A stretch of DNA of 64,000 nt from SURF-21 sp964462595. GTDB lineage: Bacteria; Actinomycetota; Geothermincolia; Geothermincolales; RBG-13-55-18. The stretch spans positions 55,537-119,536 of the forward strand of contig CAYWXM010000034.1 of NCBI GenBank assembly GCA_964462595.1, read 5' to 3'. The notes beneath the pieces are model-generated. The model was not told the DNA's origin and did no database searches. It saw only the letters and a list, made by a program, of their open reading frames with translations. Each line of letters begins with the position of its first letter. Positions within the stretch are counted from its first letter, which is position 1. Below, piece after piece: positions 33,738 to 42,291 of this stretch. The position numbers and the translations under genes are program-made.

Positions 33738-33786
33738 ACGAATAGAATCTTCTCGCCGCCCTTCTCACGGCGAGAGGGTCCATAAC

Positions 33787-33814
33787 GGAGGCCCCTGGTG
33801 GACCGGGGGCCTCC
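33787..33814 (+). terminator. Terminator of the element's rightward transcript
   Basis: GGAGGCCCC pairs with GGGGCCTCC (9 bp, 10-base loop), followed by TCCCTATTCC. It ends the run of genes starting at 28093. Confidence 0.75.
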
Positions 33815-33834
33815 TCCCTATTCCATAGAGAAGA

Positions 33835-33852
33835 CCCCGGCCGAAACCGGGG
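33835..33852 (-). terminator. Terminator of the last, leftward gene
   Basis: CCCCGG pairs with CCGGGG. On the minus strand the stem is followed by TCTTCTC. It faces the gene at 33897-34193. Confidence 0.5.
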
Positions 33853-33896
33853 CCTTGAGCGCGCCTGAGAGGGGCGATCCCCTCCAGGTGAGGGGT

Positions 33897-34193
33897 TTAG
33901 CCCTTGCTTTTGTCCTTCGCCTTCTCGGCCAGTTCGCCGTAGTCCCTCACAAGGCTATCGCACCCTGCTCTAATCTGATAGAGTGCTGACCCCAGATGGC
34001 AGCCAACGGCGAAGGCTTCATTTGAGACCTCTAAAATGAGCTGATAGATTTCATCGGCCGTCTCGTTGTCGATCCCGGCGGCTTTGAATATCGCGTTGAT
34101 CTCGCTATCCTTCACCGCGATCTCGGCAGCCATTCCTTCGGCCATGAATTCGATTTCCTTCCTGTGTTCGTTGAGCTGTTTGATTATATGCAT
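33897..34193 (-). CDS. Small hypothetical protein next to the right attachment repeat
   Basis: This 98-residue helical, acidic protein (HIIKQLNEHRKEIEFMAEGM, FAVGCHLGSALYQIRAGC) opposes the capsid operon. The start follows AAGGGG. It is a single-gene transcript at the end of the element, a place where satellites and prophages often keep lysogenic-conversion or defence genes. No family is recognised. Confidence 0.65.
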   Translation of the reverse strand: MHIIKQLNEHRKEIEFMAEGMAAEIAVKDSEINAIFKAAGIDNETADEIYQLILEVSNEAFAVGCHLGSALYQIRAGCDSLVRDYGELAEKAKDKSKG

Positions 34194-34298
34194 GATTAAC
34201 CCCTTCTCTCCGTGCCTCAGCCCTTCGCTGAGGGCCTTAACTTACCTGGCGCGTATGGTTTCATGCACCACCCCCTCCCGGCCTTCCTGGGGGCTCTG

Positions 34299-34316
34299 GG
34301 TAGCAAAATGGGTAGC
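34299..34316 (+). repeat. Candidate integrase arm-type site, right copy
   Basis: GGTAGCAAAATGGGTAGC is 17/18 identical to the left copy at 25860-25877. It lies 10 bp inside the right attachment repeat, 50 bp from the 45-bp core. Confidence 0.5.
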
Positions 34317-34326
34317 AAGATATATA

Positions 34327-34410
34327 AAGCTGGGGCCTGCATTTTGCAAAACCCCAGCTAGATATTGGTAGCGCATGTGGGATTTGAACCCACGATCTCC
34401 GCCTTGAGAG
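34327..34410 (-). repeat. Right attachment repeat overlapping the intact tRNA-Glu
   Basis: This 84-bp repeat, matched at 25668-25751, comprises the tRNA 3' half and its terminator. The tRNA is restored intact here, so this is the tRNA-proximal end of the element. Confidence 0.95.
34328..34359 (-). terminator. Terminator after tRNA-Glu
   Basis: AGCTGGGG pairs with CCCCAGCT around a 16-base loop and runs into TTATATA on the minus strand, just after the tRNA. The hairpin is duplicated in the left attachment repeat. Confidence 0.8.
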
Positions 34411-34443
34411 GGCGGCGTCCTAGGCCAACTAGACTAATGCGCC
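34366..34443 (-). tRNA. tRNA-Glu (anticodon CTC), integration target
   Basis: The cloverleaf on the minus strand has acceptor GGCGCAT with ATGCGCT, D-loop GTCTAGTTGGCCTAGGAC, and anticodon stem CCGCC with GGCGG around loop CTCTCAA (anticodon CTC). The T-arm reads GTGGGTTCAAATCCCAC, then discriminator A and encoded CCA. The 1-72 pair is G-U. The 3' 45 bases are duplicated at 25707-25751. A tRNA-Gln gene lies 20 bp upstream on the same strand. Confidence 0.95.
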
Positions 34444-34463
34444 ACGCATTCGATATTTAATTC

Positions 34464-34537
34464 TGGCTGGGGGAGAAGGATTCGAACCCTCACAACGAGA
34501 TCCAGAGTCTCGCGTCCTACCATTAGACGATCCCCCA
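34464..34537 (-). tRNA. tRNA-Gln (anticodon CTG)
   Basis: Acceptor TGGGGGA pairs with TCCCCCA, with the U1-A72 pair typical of tRNA-Gln. The anticodon stem CGAGA with TCTCG holds loop CTCTGGA (anticodon CTG). The T-arm is GAGGGTTCGAATCCTTC, with discriminator G and encoded CCA. Confidence 0.95.
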
Positions 34538-34685
34538 GGGAATGTCCTTGGCTATGATAGCATAAGGCACTTGGGGGCTCAATGTCGCAGAATACATGCG
34601 CCTTTGACCGTATCACGGGAGCACTACTGGCCCGCTCGACGCAGCTTCACAAGCCCCCGCCGCTTTAAATAACCAGGCCTTACAG

Positions 34686-35699
34686 CTATAACTTCACCAC
34701 GGTGCGGCCTTTGGACTGCTTGTTAAGCAGGAGCTGTACCCTCTCCTCCACCTCGTCGAGGGTGATCTCGCTCAGCATGTCCTCCAAATTGTCCAGCTTC
34801 CATTCACCCGCGAGCTTCTCCCACACCTTAAGGCGGGGTTCCATGGGGCATTCCACCGAATCCACACCCAGCAGGCTTACGCCTCGCAGGATGAAGGGAT
34901 AGACATTTATATCCAGCTCGTGTCCGGCGGCGTTTCCGCAGGTCGTAACCGCGCCACCGTATGCCAGTGACTTGATCACCGTGGCCAGGACGTTTCCCCC
35001 CACGGTATCCACGGCGTTCGGCCATATCCCCTTGAACATCAGCTTTCCCGAGGTGTCGTTGACCTCCTCTGCGGGTATGACACGGGAGGCGCCGAGTTCC
35101 TTCAGCTTCCTCTCGTACTCGGAGAACTCCGCCTCGTCCATGAGCCCGGCTGCGGCCACCACGCTGAATCCGATCTTTGCCAGGATACGCATGGCGATGC
35201 TGCCCACGCCGCCGCTGGCCCCGGTGACCAGCACTTCGCCGTCCTCCGGCTTCACGCCCGCCCCGGTCAGCCTGGTCACCGAAAGCGCGGCCGTGAACCC
35301 CGCGGTGCCATAGATCATGGATTGTTTCAGCGTCAGCCCGGCCGGAAGCTTGACCACCCAGGAAGCGGGTACGCGTACGTACTCGGCAAGCCCGCCCGAG
35401 GTGTTCATGCCCAGGTCATAACCGGTCACCAGCACCTCTTCGCCGGGGTTGAACTCACCGCTCGCGTCTTCCTCCACCGTCCCCGCGGCATCGATGCCGG
35501 GGGTATGGGGAAAATTCCTGGTGACGCCGCGGTTTCCCGAAACGGAAAGCGCATCCTTGTAGTTCACCGAGGTGTAATGTACCTTGATGACCACCTCGCC
35601 GGCTGGAAGGTCCTCGATGTTCTTCGTCTCGATGGCGCGCGTAAAGGTTTTATCTTCGCCTTCCCGCGCCACCAGCGCTCTGAACGATTTGTTCTCCAT
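34686..35699 (-). CDS. acuI: YhdH/AcuI-type acrylyl-CoA reductase, zinc-free MDR enzyme
   Basis: This 337-residue medium-chain reductase uses NADPH to reduce an alpha,beta-unsaturated acyl-CoA, typically acrylyl-CoA to propionyl-CoA. Family landmarks are VHYTSVNYKDALSVSGNRGV, FPHTPGIDAAGTV, GGLAEYVRVPASWVVKLP, the NADP loop VTGASGGVGSIA and GVDSVECPMEPR. The catalytic-zinc Cys/His set of alcohol dehydrogenases is absent, as expected for this branch. The start follows GGGAGGAGTGAC. The nearest neighbours do not define a pathway, though several acyl-CoA genes are nearby. Confidence 0.92.
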   Translation of the reverse strand: MENKSFRALVAREGEDKTFTRAIETKNIEDLPAGEVVIKVHYTSVNYKDALSVSGNRGVTRNFPHTPGIDAAGTVEEDASGEFNPGEEVLVTGYDLGMNTSGGLAEYVRVPASWVVKLPAGLTLKQSMIYGTAGFTAALSVTRLTGAGVKPEDGEVLVTGASGGVGSIAMRILAKIGFSVVAAAGLMDEAEFSEYERKLKELGASRVIPAEEVNDTSGKLMFKGIWPNAVDTVGGNVLATVIKSLAYGGAVTTCGNAAGHELDINVYPFILRGVSLLGVDSVECPMEPRLKVWEKLAGEWKLDNLEDMLSEITLDEVEERVQLLLNKQSKGRTVVKL

Positions 35700-35869
35700 G
35701 TCACTCCTCCCGGTCGTAAGGTATGAGTTTCACAAATCATTATCCCCGAAGGGGTGTGGCGGCGTAAAGGCGTGAGAAGCCAGTCATAGCGTTAACGGAT
35801 GCTCGGCTTTGCGGCGAAAGAAGGGCATGGCAAGCGTTTTCAACCCATGCGAGCGCGTTACTCCGTTCC

Positions 35870-36631
35870 TTACAGCTCCATCAGCCTGTTGATGGTGGGT
35901 ATGCGCACCTGCGCCTGTAATCCCCGCCTGCGCAGTTCGGCCTCGAACTCCCCCGGGTCTATGTAGCGGCTCAGGGGAGGATAAAAATCGTCGTGATGGT
36001 GGGGGATGACCATTGATGGCTCCACTCGGCTAACGAGGTCGGCCGCCACGGAGAAGATGTCCGTCCTTCCCTGCACCGGCACCAGGAACGCGTCCACCTC
36101 GTCATCGAGGCCACTGGGGAGGCAGGCGCTGCCCAGGTGAAAAAGCCTCTTTCCCTCCACCTCGACATACCACCCCAGCGCCTGCCCGCATGGGTAACGC
36201 GTTGTGCTCACGCGTGCCAGGTCGTAGAGGTGCGGCAGGCACCTCCAGGCCGTGGAGAGCACCAGGGGTATATCGAAGGTCACGTGCCTGGCGGGCACGG
36301 CGGCAAAGCGAAAAGGCCCGACCTTGTCACCTTCCCCTCCCTGCCTCGGCCGCAGCCTGCCTGAAAGCACACCCTTGGCGGCCAGAGATTCGCAGACCCT
36401 GGGGGAGGCGAAAACCAGGGCATCGGAAAGCTCTACGATGGCGGGCACGTCGAAGGAATGGTCGAAGTGCCCGTGTGAAAGCAATACCGCCTGCGCGTGC
36501 GCAAAATCCTCCGGTCGCAGTTCCTGCACCGGTCTCGATCTGGGATTCCTGGTCAAATAGGGGTCAATAAGTATGGAGGTGGACCCGCTTATAAACTCGA
36601 ACCTGGCCGTCCCCAACCAGCGCAGCTGCAT
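35870..36631 (-). CDS. MBL-fold metal-dependent hydrolase (UlaG-like)
   Basis: This 253-residue metallo-beta-lactamase-fold protein carries SHGHFDHSF (H-x-H-x-D-H metal site). Further ligands are probably in LGSACLPSG (where the family usually has HxGD) and VIPHHHDDF. The N-terminus MQLRWLGTARFEF is typical of UlaG/L-ascorbate-6-phosphate lactonase-like and YycJ-like hydrolases. The substrate is unknown. The Asp bridging ligand position reads SACL rather than GD, which may alter metal use. Start ATG with GGAGGACGAG. Confidence 0.85.
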   Translation of the reverse strand: MQLRWLGTARFEFISGSTSILIDPYLTRNPRSRPVQELRPEDFAHAQAVLLSHGHFDHSFDVPAIVELSDALVFASPRVCESLAAKGVLSGRLRPRQGGEGDKVGPFRFAAVPARHVTFDIPLVLSTAWRCLPHLYDLARVSTTRYPCGQALGWYVEVEGKRLFHLGSACLPSGLDDEVDAFLVPVQGRTDIFSVAADLVSRVEPSMVIPHHHDDFYPPLSRYIDPGEFEAELRRRGLQAQVRIPTINRLMEL

Positions 36632-36726
36632 CTCGTCCTCCGATCATGCCTTTCAACCGGCAAACGACGTAACGAACCGGAGACCTCAGCGCTCTCAGCT
36701 GCCGGGAACGACGGACTTCTGCGGCG

Positions 36727-38175
36727 CTAGTCTCCGGAATCACCCGACTCCAGGGCGCGGGCGATACGCTGCAGGCACTTCTCTCGCCCCAGTATCTCCA
36801 TGGACTCGAAGAGCGGCGGGCTCACCTTGCTGCCCGTGATGGCCGCTCGAACAGGCTGGAAGGCCTTGCGCGCCTTTATCCCCGCATCGTCCGCCATGGA
36901 GCGCAGGACCTCTTCGATTCCCGCCGCATCGAACCCCTTCATTTCCAGCAGGCGTTTTCCGGTCTCTCTGATTATGCCCTGGTTCTCCTCGCCGTGCAGA
37001 AGATCGCGGGCCTCCTCCTCCACCTCTACCTCGCGAAAGAGGAAGGCCACCAGGGGAACGGCTTCGGCCAGCACCTTCATCCGCTCGCGTACGAGCGGCG
37101 CGGCGCGCAGCATCTTTTCCCATGCCTGCTCGTCTCCTTCATCCACCAGCCCATCGCGCGCCAGGAAGGGCATCAGTTCCCGCGTGAGCTCCTCGTCTCC
37201 CAGGGCCATTATGTACTGGGAGTTCATCCACAGCAGCTTCTCGTTATCCCAGACTGCGGGCTTGGAGCCCACCCTCTCCAGGCTGAAGTTGGCGACCAGG
37301 GCCTCGCGGTCGATGATGGTGGTGGAATCGTCCAGCGACCACCCCAGGAGGGCCAGGAAGTTCACCATGGCCTCGGGAAGGAAGCCCGTCTCCCGGAAAC
37401 GCCCCACCGAAACGTCGCCGTGGCGCTTGGAGAGGGGCTTGCCGTCCCTCCCCACGATCATGGGCAGGTGGGCGAATGCGGGCTCCGGGGTGTTCAGCGC
37501 ATGGTAGAGCAGGATCTGCTTGGGGGTATTGGGAAGGTGGTCGTCCCCCCTGACTACGTGGCTTATCTTCATCTCCGCGTCGTCCACCACCACCGCCAGG
37601 TTATAGGTGGGAGTGCCGTCGTTGCGCAGGAGCACGAAGTCCTCTATATCGGCATTACGGAAGGTTATATCCCCCCTGATAAGGTCCCTGACCACCGTCT
37701 CACCCTCCGGCACGGGGAAACGCAAGGCGAAGGGCCTGCCTTCTTTTTCCATGCGCTGCGCTTCCTCTGGAGGGATGAAGCGGCAGCGGCGGTCGTACAT
37801 GGGGCTCCGGCCTTCGGCGATCGCCCTCTCGCGCCGCTCCGCCAGCTCTTCGGGAAGGCAAAAGCAGCGGTAGGCCTTCCCCGCCTCCAGGAGACCTCGT
37901 GCTGCCTGGAGGTACAGGTAAGCCCGGCCGGTCTGGCGGTAGGGCCAGTGGTCGCCGAACACCTCCGGCCCTTCGTCCCATCCCAGCCCCAGCCAGTGCA
38001 TGTCTTCCACGATGGCGTCTATGGCTTCCTCGGTCGAGCGGGAGATATCCGTGTCCTCGATGCGCAGGATGAAAGAGCCACCGGACTGGCGCGCGAGGAG
38101 CCAGTTATAGAGAGCGGTGCGGGCCCCTCCCACGTGGAGGTAGCCGGTCGGACTGGGCGCGAAACGCAGGCGCAA
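36727..38175 (-). CDS. gltX: Glutamyl-tRNA synthetase
   Basis: This 482-residue class I synthetase charges tRNA-Glu, and in many bacteria also tRNA-Gln. The HIGH-type motif is in FAPSPTGYLHVGGART and the KMSKS-type motif is PLSKRHGDVSVG. The C-terminal anticodon-binding helical domain is complete. TTG at 38175 behind AAGAGGTG is the start. No Cys-rich zinc insertion stands out beyond YRCFCLPEEL. Neighbouring genes are unrelated; the tRNA-Glu gene is 2.3 kb away. Whether it is discriminating cannot be judged by eye. Confidence 0.96.
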   Translation of the reverse strand: MRLRFAPSPTGYLHVGGARTALYNWLLARQSGGSFILRIEDTDISRSTEEAIDAIVEDMHWLGLGWDEGPEVFGDHWPYRQTGRAYLYLQAARGLLEAGKAYRCFCLPEELAERRERAIAEGRSPMYDRRCRFIPPEEAQRMEKEGRPFALRFPVPEGETVVRDLIRGDITFRNADIEDFVLLRNDGTPTYNLAVVVDDAEMKISHVVRGDDHLPNTPKQILLYHALNTPEPAFAHLPMIVGRDGKPLSKRHGDVSVGRFRETGFLPEAMVNFLALLGWSLDDSTTIIDREALVANFSLERVGSKPAVWDNEKLLWMNSQYIMALGDEELTRELMPFLARDGLVDEGDEQAWEKMLRAAPLVRERMKVLAEAVPLVAFLFREVEVEEEARDLLHGEENQGIIRETGKRLLEMKGFDAAGIEEVLRSMADDAGIKARKAFQPVRAAITGSKVSPPLFESMEILGREKCLQRIARALESGDSGD

Positions 38176-38439
38176 TACTTTACACCTCTTCCCCGTACGA
38201 GCATTTTTAAAGCGACGCAGAATATGATATCACAGCTCGCACATGCATAGACTGCGCTAAGGCGCGGTCGCCGACGTGTCCCCCTCCGCAGCCATTCCAG
38301 GAGAAGTACACGGGCCGCTTCCGGGGCCTCTACCGGTAAATATGGATATTAATACCATTTTGGAGCAGGAGGCTGCAGTCGCCGGCGATGGCGAGGCATC
38401 CCGGGCTTAAAGAAGCGTACGTTCTCTTGCCTGCGGCTT

Positions 38440-39921
38440 TTACTGGTCCTTGGGGCGCATATCTATGACCCTGTATGCCTTGAGGGCGACGGTGGGGTCG
38501 TAGATATCCTGCATGGGCACGAACTCCACATTGGGTCTCATCTCAACCGCGGATATGAGCTTGGTCTGTATCTCCCGCTCCAGGTTCTCCCTGTCGAAGT
38601 CCTCCTCCGGAGCGATCTTGACCAGCAGCTCGTCCGGGGAGTAGGGGTCGTTGAGGTCTTTCTTGGTGAAGATGATCTGGTATTCCTTGACCCCGGCCGT
38701 GTTGGCCAACTCGTCCCTCAGGATCTCGGGATTGATCAGGGTCCCCTTGAGGTTGACCAACTCGGATGTGCGTGTGGCGTATGTGCTTCCCACCGCGATG
38801 ACTATCCTCACCCCGTTGCGCCCGCAGTGCGGACAGGTCTCGTGGGTTACGGCGCCCAGGTCGCCGATGACGTAGCGCAGCAGCACGGTACCCCGGCGGT
38901 TGATATGCGTGATACAGATGAGACCACGTTCACCGTCCTGCAGGCGTTTGCCCGTCTCCTCGTCCACTATCTCGAAGAAGTTCAGGTCCGGTGCCGGGTT
39001 GTGACAGCCACTGAAATCGTCGCATTCGGGCATGGCCCCCTGCATTTCTGTAAAGCCATAGGAGTTGCTCACGAAGGGGTCCTCCGCGCCCATGTTCTGG
39101 AGCCTCCTCTTCATGTCCTCCCGCATGGCCTGGGGGCAGGCCTCCCCCAGGGCCTGTATGTGCAGGGTGCTCGAGAAATCCCGTCCCTCGGCTTCCGCCT
39201 TCATGATCAGCCGGCGCATGAAGCTGGCTATGCCCAGCCATATCTGGGCCTTGCTGCTCTCGATGACATCCATGGCGTAATCCATGGAACGGTGTACGGG
39301 AAACTCCGGGTAGGTCATGCCGGTGGCGCCGAAGCTGGACATGAACCCCACACCCATGATGCCGATGTCCCGGGCCCGGAAGAAACCGATATGCGGAACC
39401 GGGCCGAGGGGGAAGAGGTTCATCAGCCGTGCATGGGACGGCAGGCCACCTATCTTGATGCCCCGGAAGAGCATCTGCCATATGCCGTGGGCATCGTGGA
39501 TGGTGCTCCAGAAGGGAGTGGGCATCCCGGTGGTCGAGCCGGTGGTGTAGGCTATCTCGAAGTCCCAGTCATACAGGGTGGGCTCACTGGGCTTCAATTT
39601 AAAGGCATCGGGATCGGCCATGTAGTCCTTCTTGTAGGTTAAGGGCAGCTTCTCCAGGTCCTCCAGGGACTTGATGTCTCCCGGCTCGATGCCCTGCTCT
39701 GAGAAAACGCGCTTGTAGTAGGCGTGCCCATCCCAGACCCATTCCATCTGCCGCATGAAGTTGCGGTTCTGCATATCCCGTATCTGTTCCTGCGACCAGA
39801 AGAGAGGGTCGTCGTCGTCCCGATATAGCGGGATGCTCTCGATATACCTCCGCGTGTTCTCCGGAGTAACCGGGAGCTTACCAAAGGTGCCATCCGGTTT
39901 CTGGATGAATAAGAGACTCAA
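38440..39921 (-). CDS. PaaK-like phenylacetate-CoA ligase family protein
   Basis: This 493-residue adenylate-forming ligase of the PaaK branch carries YTTGSTTGMPTPF (ATP loop), NSYGFTEMQGAMPE (substrate/AMP motif) and RYVIGDLGAV (A8-like). A zinc-knuckle CPHCGRNG and the C-terminal LKAYRVIDMRP follow; the last has the region of the catalytic Lys. It joins CoA to an aryl or related acid. Start is TTG after AAGGGGG. It lies 26 bp downstream of the two MaoC-like hydratase genes and probably forms one operon with them, so the acid activated is likely processed by the hydratase. Confidence 0.88.
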   Translation of the reverse strand: MSLLFIQKPDGTFGKLPVTPENTRRYIESIPLYRDDDDPLFWSQEQIRDMQNRNFMRQMEWVWDGHAYYKRVFSEQGIEPGDIKSLEDLEKLPLTYKKDYMADPDAFKLKPSEPTLYDWDFEIAYTTGSTTGMPTPFWSTIHDAHGIWQMLFRGIKIGGLPSHARLMNLFPLGPVPHIGFFRARDIGIMGVGFMSSFGATGMTYPEFPVHRSMDYAMDVIESSKAQIWLGIASFMRRLIMKAEAEGRDFSSTLHIQALGEACPQAMREDMKRRLQNMGAEDPFVSNSYGFTEMQGAMPECDDFSGCHNPAPDLNFFEIVDEETGKRLQDGERGLICITHINRRGTVLLRYVIGDLGAVTHETCPHCGRNGVRIVIAVGSTYATRTSELVNLKGTLINPEILRDELANTAGVKEYQIIFTKKDLNDPYSPDELLVKIAPEEDFDRENLEREIQTKLISAVEMRPNVEFVPMQDIYDPTVALKAYRVIDMRPKDQ

Positions 39922-39947
39922 TCTGATACCCCCTTAGATGCGGCCAT

Positions 39948-40379
39948 CTACGGCCTTGGCTGATATTCCTCTATCTCGAGCTCCGCCGTGCCGTTATCCG
40001 TCACCCTGGTCCCGTCCTGCTTCTCGGACCAGACCTCGCAGGTGACGCGCAAGACGTCGCCCTCCCGAATGGCTTCCCTTACCACACCCCTGGCGGTGAC
40101 GACCTCGCCGGAATAGACGGGCGCTCCGAAGTCTATCTCGAGCTTCTTCAACCTACCCGGATGCCCTGCGAAATCGCACAACATCTGCGTTACGTAATTG
40201 AGGTGCATAACGCCGTGGGCGAAGATCTCGCCGAATCCCACCTCCTGGGCGAAGTCGTCCTCCTCGTGCTCGGGGTTGAACGCACCGACCACTCCGCCGT
40301 ACCGGAGTATGTTCCGTTTAGTGACCAGGTGCGACACCGGGGGCAGTTCCAGGCCGGGACTGATATCCGATGCTTTCAT
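39948..40379 (-). CDS. MaoC-like dehydratase subunit (HadB-like) with altered active site
   Basis: This 143-residue single hot-dog domain resembles the catalytic HadB half of (3R)-hydroxyacyl dehydratases. The hydratase-2 motif normally reads G-D-x-N-P-x-H; here it reads VGAFNPEHEEDDFA. The catalytic Asp is replaced by Ala, while the His and the downstream IFAHGVMHL loop are kept. The gene follows the HadA-like gene by 12 bp. The pair probably forms a heterodimer acting on a CoA ester made by the adjacent ligase. With Asp missing it may be a thioesterase-like or binding subunit. Confidence 0.82.
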   Translation of the reverse strand: MKASDISPGLELPPVSHLVTKRNILRYGGVVGAFNPEHEEDDFAQEVGFGEIFAHGVMHLNYVTQMLCDFAGHPGRLKKLEIDFGAPVYSGEVVTARGVVREAIREGDVLRVTCEVWSEKQDGTRVTDNGTAELEIEEYQPRP

Positions 40380-40391
40380 CGCGGATCACCA

Positions 40392-40805
40392 CTATCCGAT
40401 CTTTAGGGTCGAACGAGCCACCACCACCTGTTCACCATCCTGGTCTATAATATCCCCCTCGAAGGTGATGGTCTCGTAATCCTCAAACGATTGAATATCC
40501 GCTATGCTGCCCCTTATGGTCAATACGTCCCCGGCCACGGCGGGCCTCTTGTACTCATACATCTGGTGGGTATGGATAACGCTCTTGCTCACATCCATGC
40601 CCAGCTCCTCGTCCATTATTATGTGGGGTGCCAGGAGCAGTGTGTAGGCACCGACCATGGTATGAGGAGCGTACAGGACATCGGCTTCCGGGTCGTTGAA
40701 GTATGGATTGGGGTCCTCTACCAACTCCGAGTACCTGAGTATCATCTCCCTCGTCAGTTCGTAGGTCACATGGGGGTATTCCTTGCCAATGACGCCCTTG
40801 TTCAT
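40392..40805 (-). CDS. FAS1-like dehydratase domain protein (HadA-like subunit)
   Basis: This 137-residue hot-dog protein is of the MaoC N-terminal (FAS1-like) type: EMILRYSELVEDPNPYFNDP, then LYAPHTMVGAYTLLL and HTHQMYEYKRPAVAGD. HadA-type subunits bind substrate and support the catalytic partner. It starts with ATG after ACAGGAGAG and is the first gene of the hadA-hadB-ligase unit. Its own motif (VEDPNPYF) also lacks the canonical catalytic His, as expected for the non-catalytic half. Confidence 0.82.
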   Translation of the reverse strand: MNKGVIGKEYPHVTYELTREMILRYSELVEDPNPYFNDPEADVLYAPHTMVGAYTLLLAPHIIMDEELGMDVSKSVIHTHQMYEYKRPAVAGDVLTIRGSIADIQSFEDYETITFEGDIIDQDGEQVVVARSTLKIG

Positions 40806-41196
40806 CGCCGCTCTCCTGTTCTACGGTTGACCATCCGCCACGATCCTCGCCCGGACTTCCTCCCGGTCGATGTTAGAACGTACCTGCGCCAGTATCTCCC
40901 CTGGTGTAAGCTTGGTAGTGGCAAAAGCTGCGGCGGCCCCCTCTTGACCATCCCCCTGAGGCCTCTCGCAGCCATCTCGGCATGCCTGTGGGCCGGCTAC
41001 CCTCCGATAGCAAGTTGGACCATCTCTATTATATGATAAATATTCATGCCGGTCGGATAGAATTTCTTCACACCGGAGATATCAGCAAGGATCCCGGGCA
41101 ATAGGTGAGGAGCATGTCCTCCTTGGTCTTAGACGACCTTATTGAGGGGCCTTCATGAATAGGGCTGGGCAACAAACTCGTACCGCTCTTGGGGGA
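40806..41196 (-). other. Gap with a possible gene remnant
   Basis: On the minus strand, about 40821-40950 reads a protein-like C-terminus (TTKLTPGEILAQVRSNIDRE, ending VADGQP and a stop) without a start. Upstream, frames are interrupted. It may be the tail of a decayed gene preceding the dehydratase operon. No complete gene was seen. Confidence 0.3.
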
Positions 41197-42072
41197 TTAT
41201 GGATCCTCCTTCAGCCCCAGGAAAGTAAGCGTCCACAAGGACGACCTGTAGCACTGCACGGCGGTCTGCATGATTACAAGGCTTCCAGCCAGTAATGCGA
41301 TGGACAGGAGATGGATAAGCCAGCGCGCGGGAGCAAACCCTATGGGGTCCGCTATCTGACCCGCGGTCCAGGGAACCAGGGCAGAGAGCGGCCACGCGAT
41401 GACCACGAAGGTTATATCCGCCAAAAGTACCTGCATCCATACCGCCAGGCACCTGCCTGCGTTCTCTCGCAGCAGCCTCCAGCCCCCACGCCATGCTTCC
41501 GGTACTCCTTTTTCTCCCAGCAGGCTGTAGCGTGCCGCCAGGGCAGCGGTTATCCCCGCGAAAACGCTCGCGGCCAGCAGTGCCGAGACCCACAACGACA
41601 TGGCCAGCAGGTAGAGGAAGATGTGGTCGAGTTGGGGGTCCCACCTGTCCCACAGGATGATGATCAGGGAGGGAAGGTAGATGAGGGCGATGCGCAACGC
41701 GTCCCAGGGCAGCAGGGTGACGGCGAAAGGAAGGTACATGTGGCGCGATGAGGAGAAGGCCTCCACGAAAGAGCTTATGCCGCCTTTCTCCGCGTCCGCC
41801 ACCTGGCGCACCAGGACCATCTCCCCAAGGTAGCCTGCGGCCTTCAGGACCGCGAAGGCGGCCAGCGCCGCCAGCACGAAGGCCGCAAAGGCGGCCGCAT
41901 CACCCACCAGGTCCCCGACCGCCCTCTCCCATCTCTCGCCCAGGTACTCCGGCCCCCAGCCGAATACGATCCACCACGCCTCGGAGAAGGCCAGGGCCGT
42001 CAGCAGCCCCGCGATCCAGAGACGTTTTTCCTCCAGGGCCAGCCTTATCGCGCGCTTGTAGTCTGGTACCAT
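41197..42072 (-). CDS. Multi-pass membrane protein of unknown function
   Basis: This 291-residue protein has about six transmembrane helices. It starts with a short cytosolic helix (YKRAIRLALEEKRLW), typical of the DUF4013/glycerophosphodiester phosphodiesterase membrane-domain type of actinobacterial membrane proteins. Amphipathic loops contain RYSLLGEKGVPEAWRGGWRL, a common feature of that type. ATG at 42072 follows TAAGGAACG; the frame is open to 42147 but without a ribosome site. The role is unknown. Confidence 0.75.
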   Translation of the reverse strand: MVPDYKRAIRLALEEKRLWIAGLLTALAFSEAWWIVFGWGPEYLGERWERAVGDLVGDAAAFAAFVLAALAAFAVLKAAGYLGEMVLVRQVADAEKGGISSFVEAFSSSRHMYLPFAVTLLPWDALRIALIYLPSLIIILWDRWDPQLDHIFLYLLAMSLWVSALLAASVFAGITAALAARYSLLGEKGVPEAWRGGWRLLRENAGRCLAVWMQVLLADITFVVIAWPLSALVPWTAGQIADPIGFAPARWLIHLLSIALLAGSLVIMQTAVQCYRSSLWTLTFLGLKEDP

Positions 42073-42291
42073 ATCGTTCCTTAACGCCATCTCACACGGC
42101 GCTCTATATATCGGAAAGAAGATCCCGTTTCTTGCCTGCTCGATCATTTATACCGTAATAGCAACTTCCAACTTTGTTTTCGGCGATGCGGAGCTGTGGC
42201 AACATTGTTATCTACACGCGGTCCGAGGTCGGGCATCAAATCGCCCTCCCCCGACCGGCAAGGATTGTTCTGGGTAGGTAAACGGGGCTGC

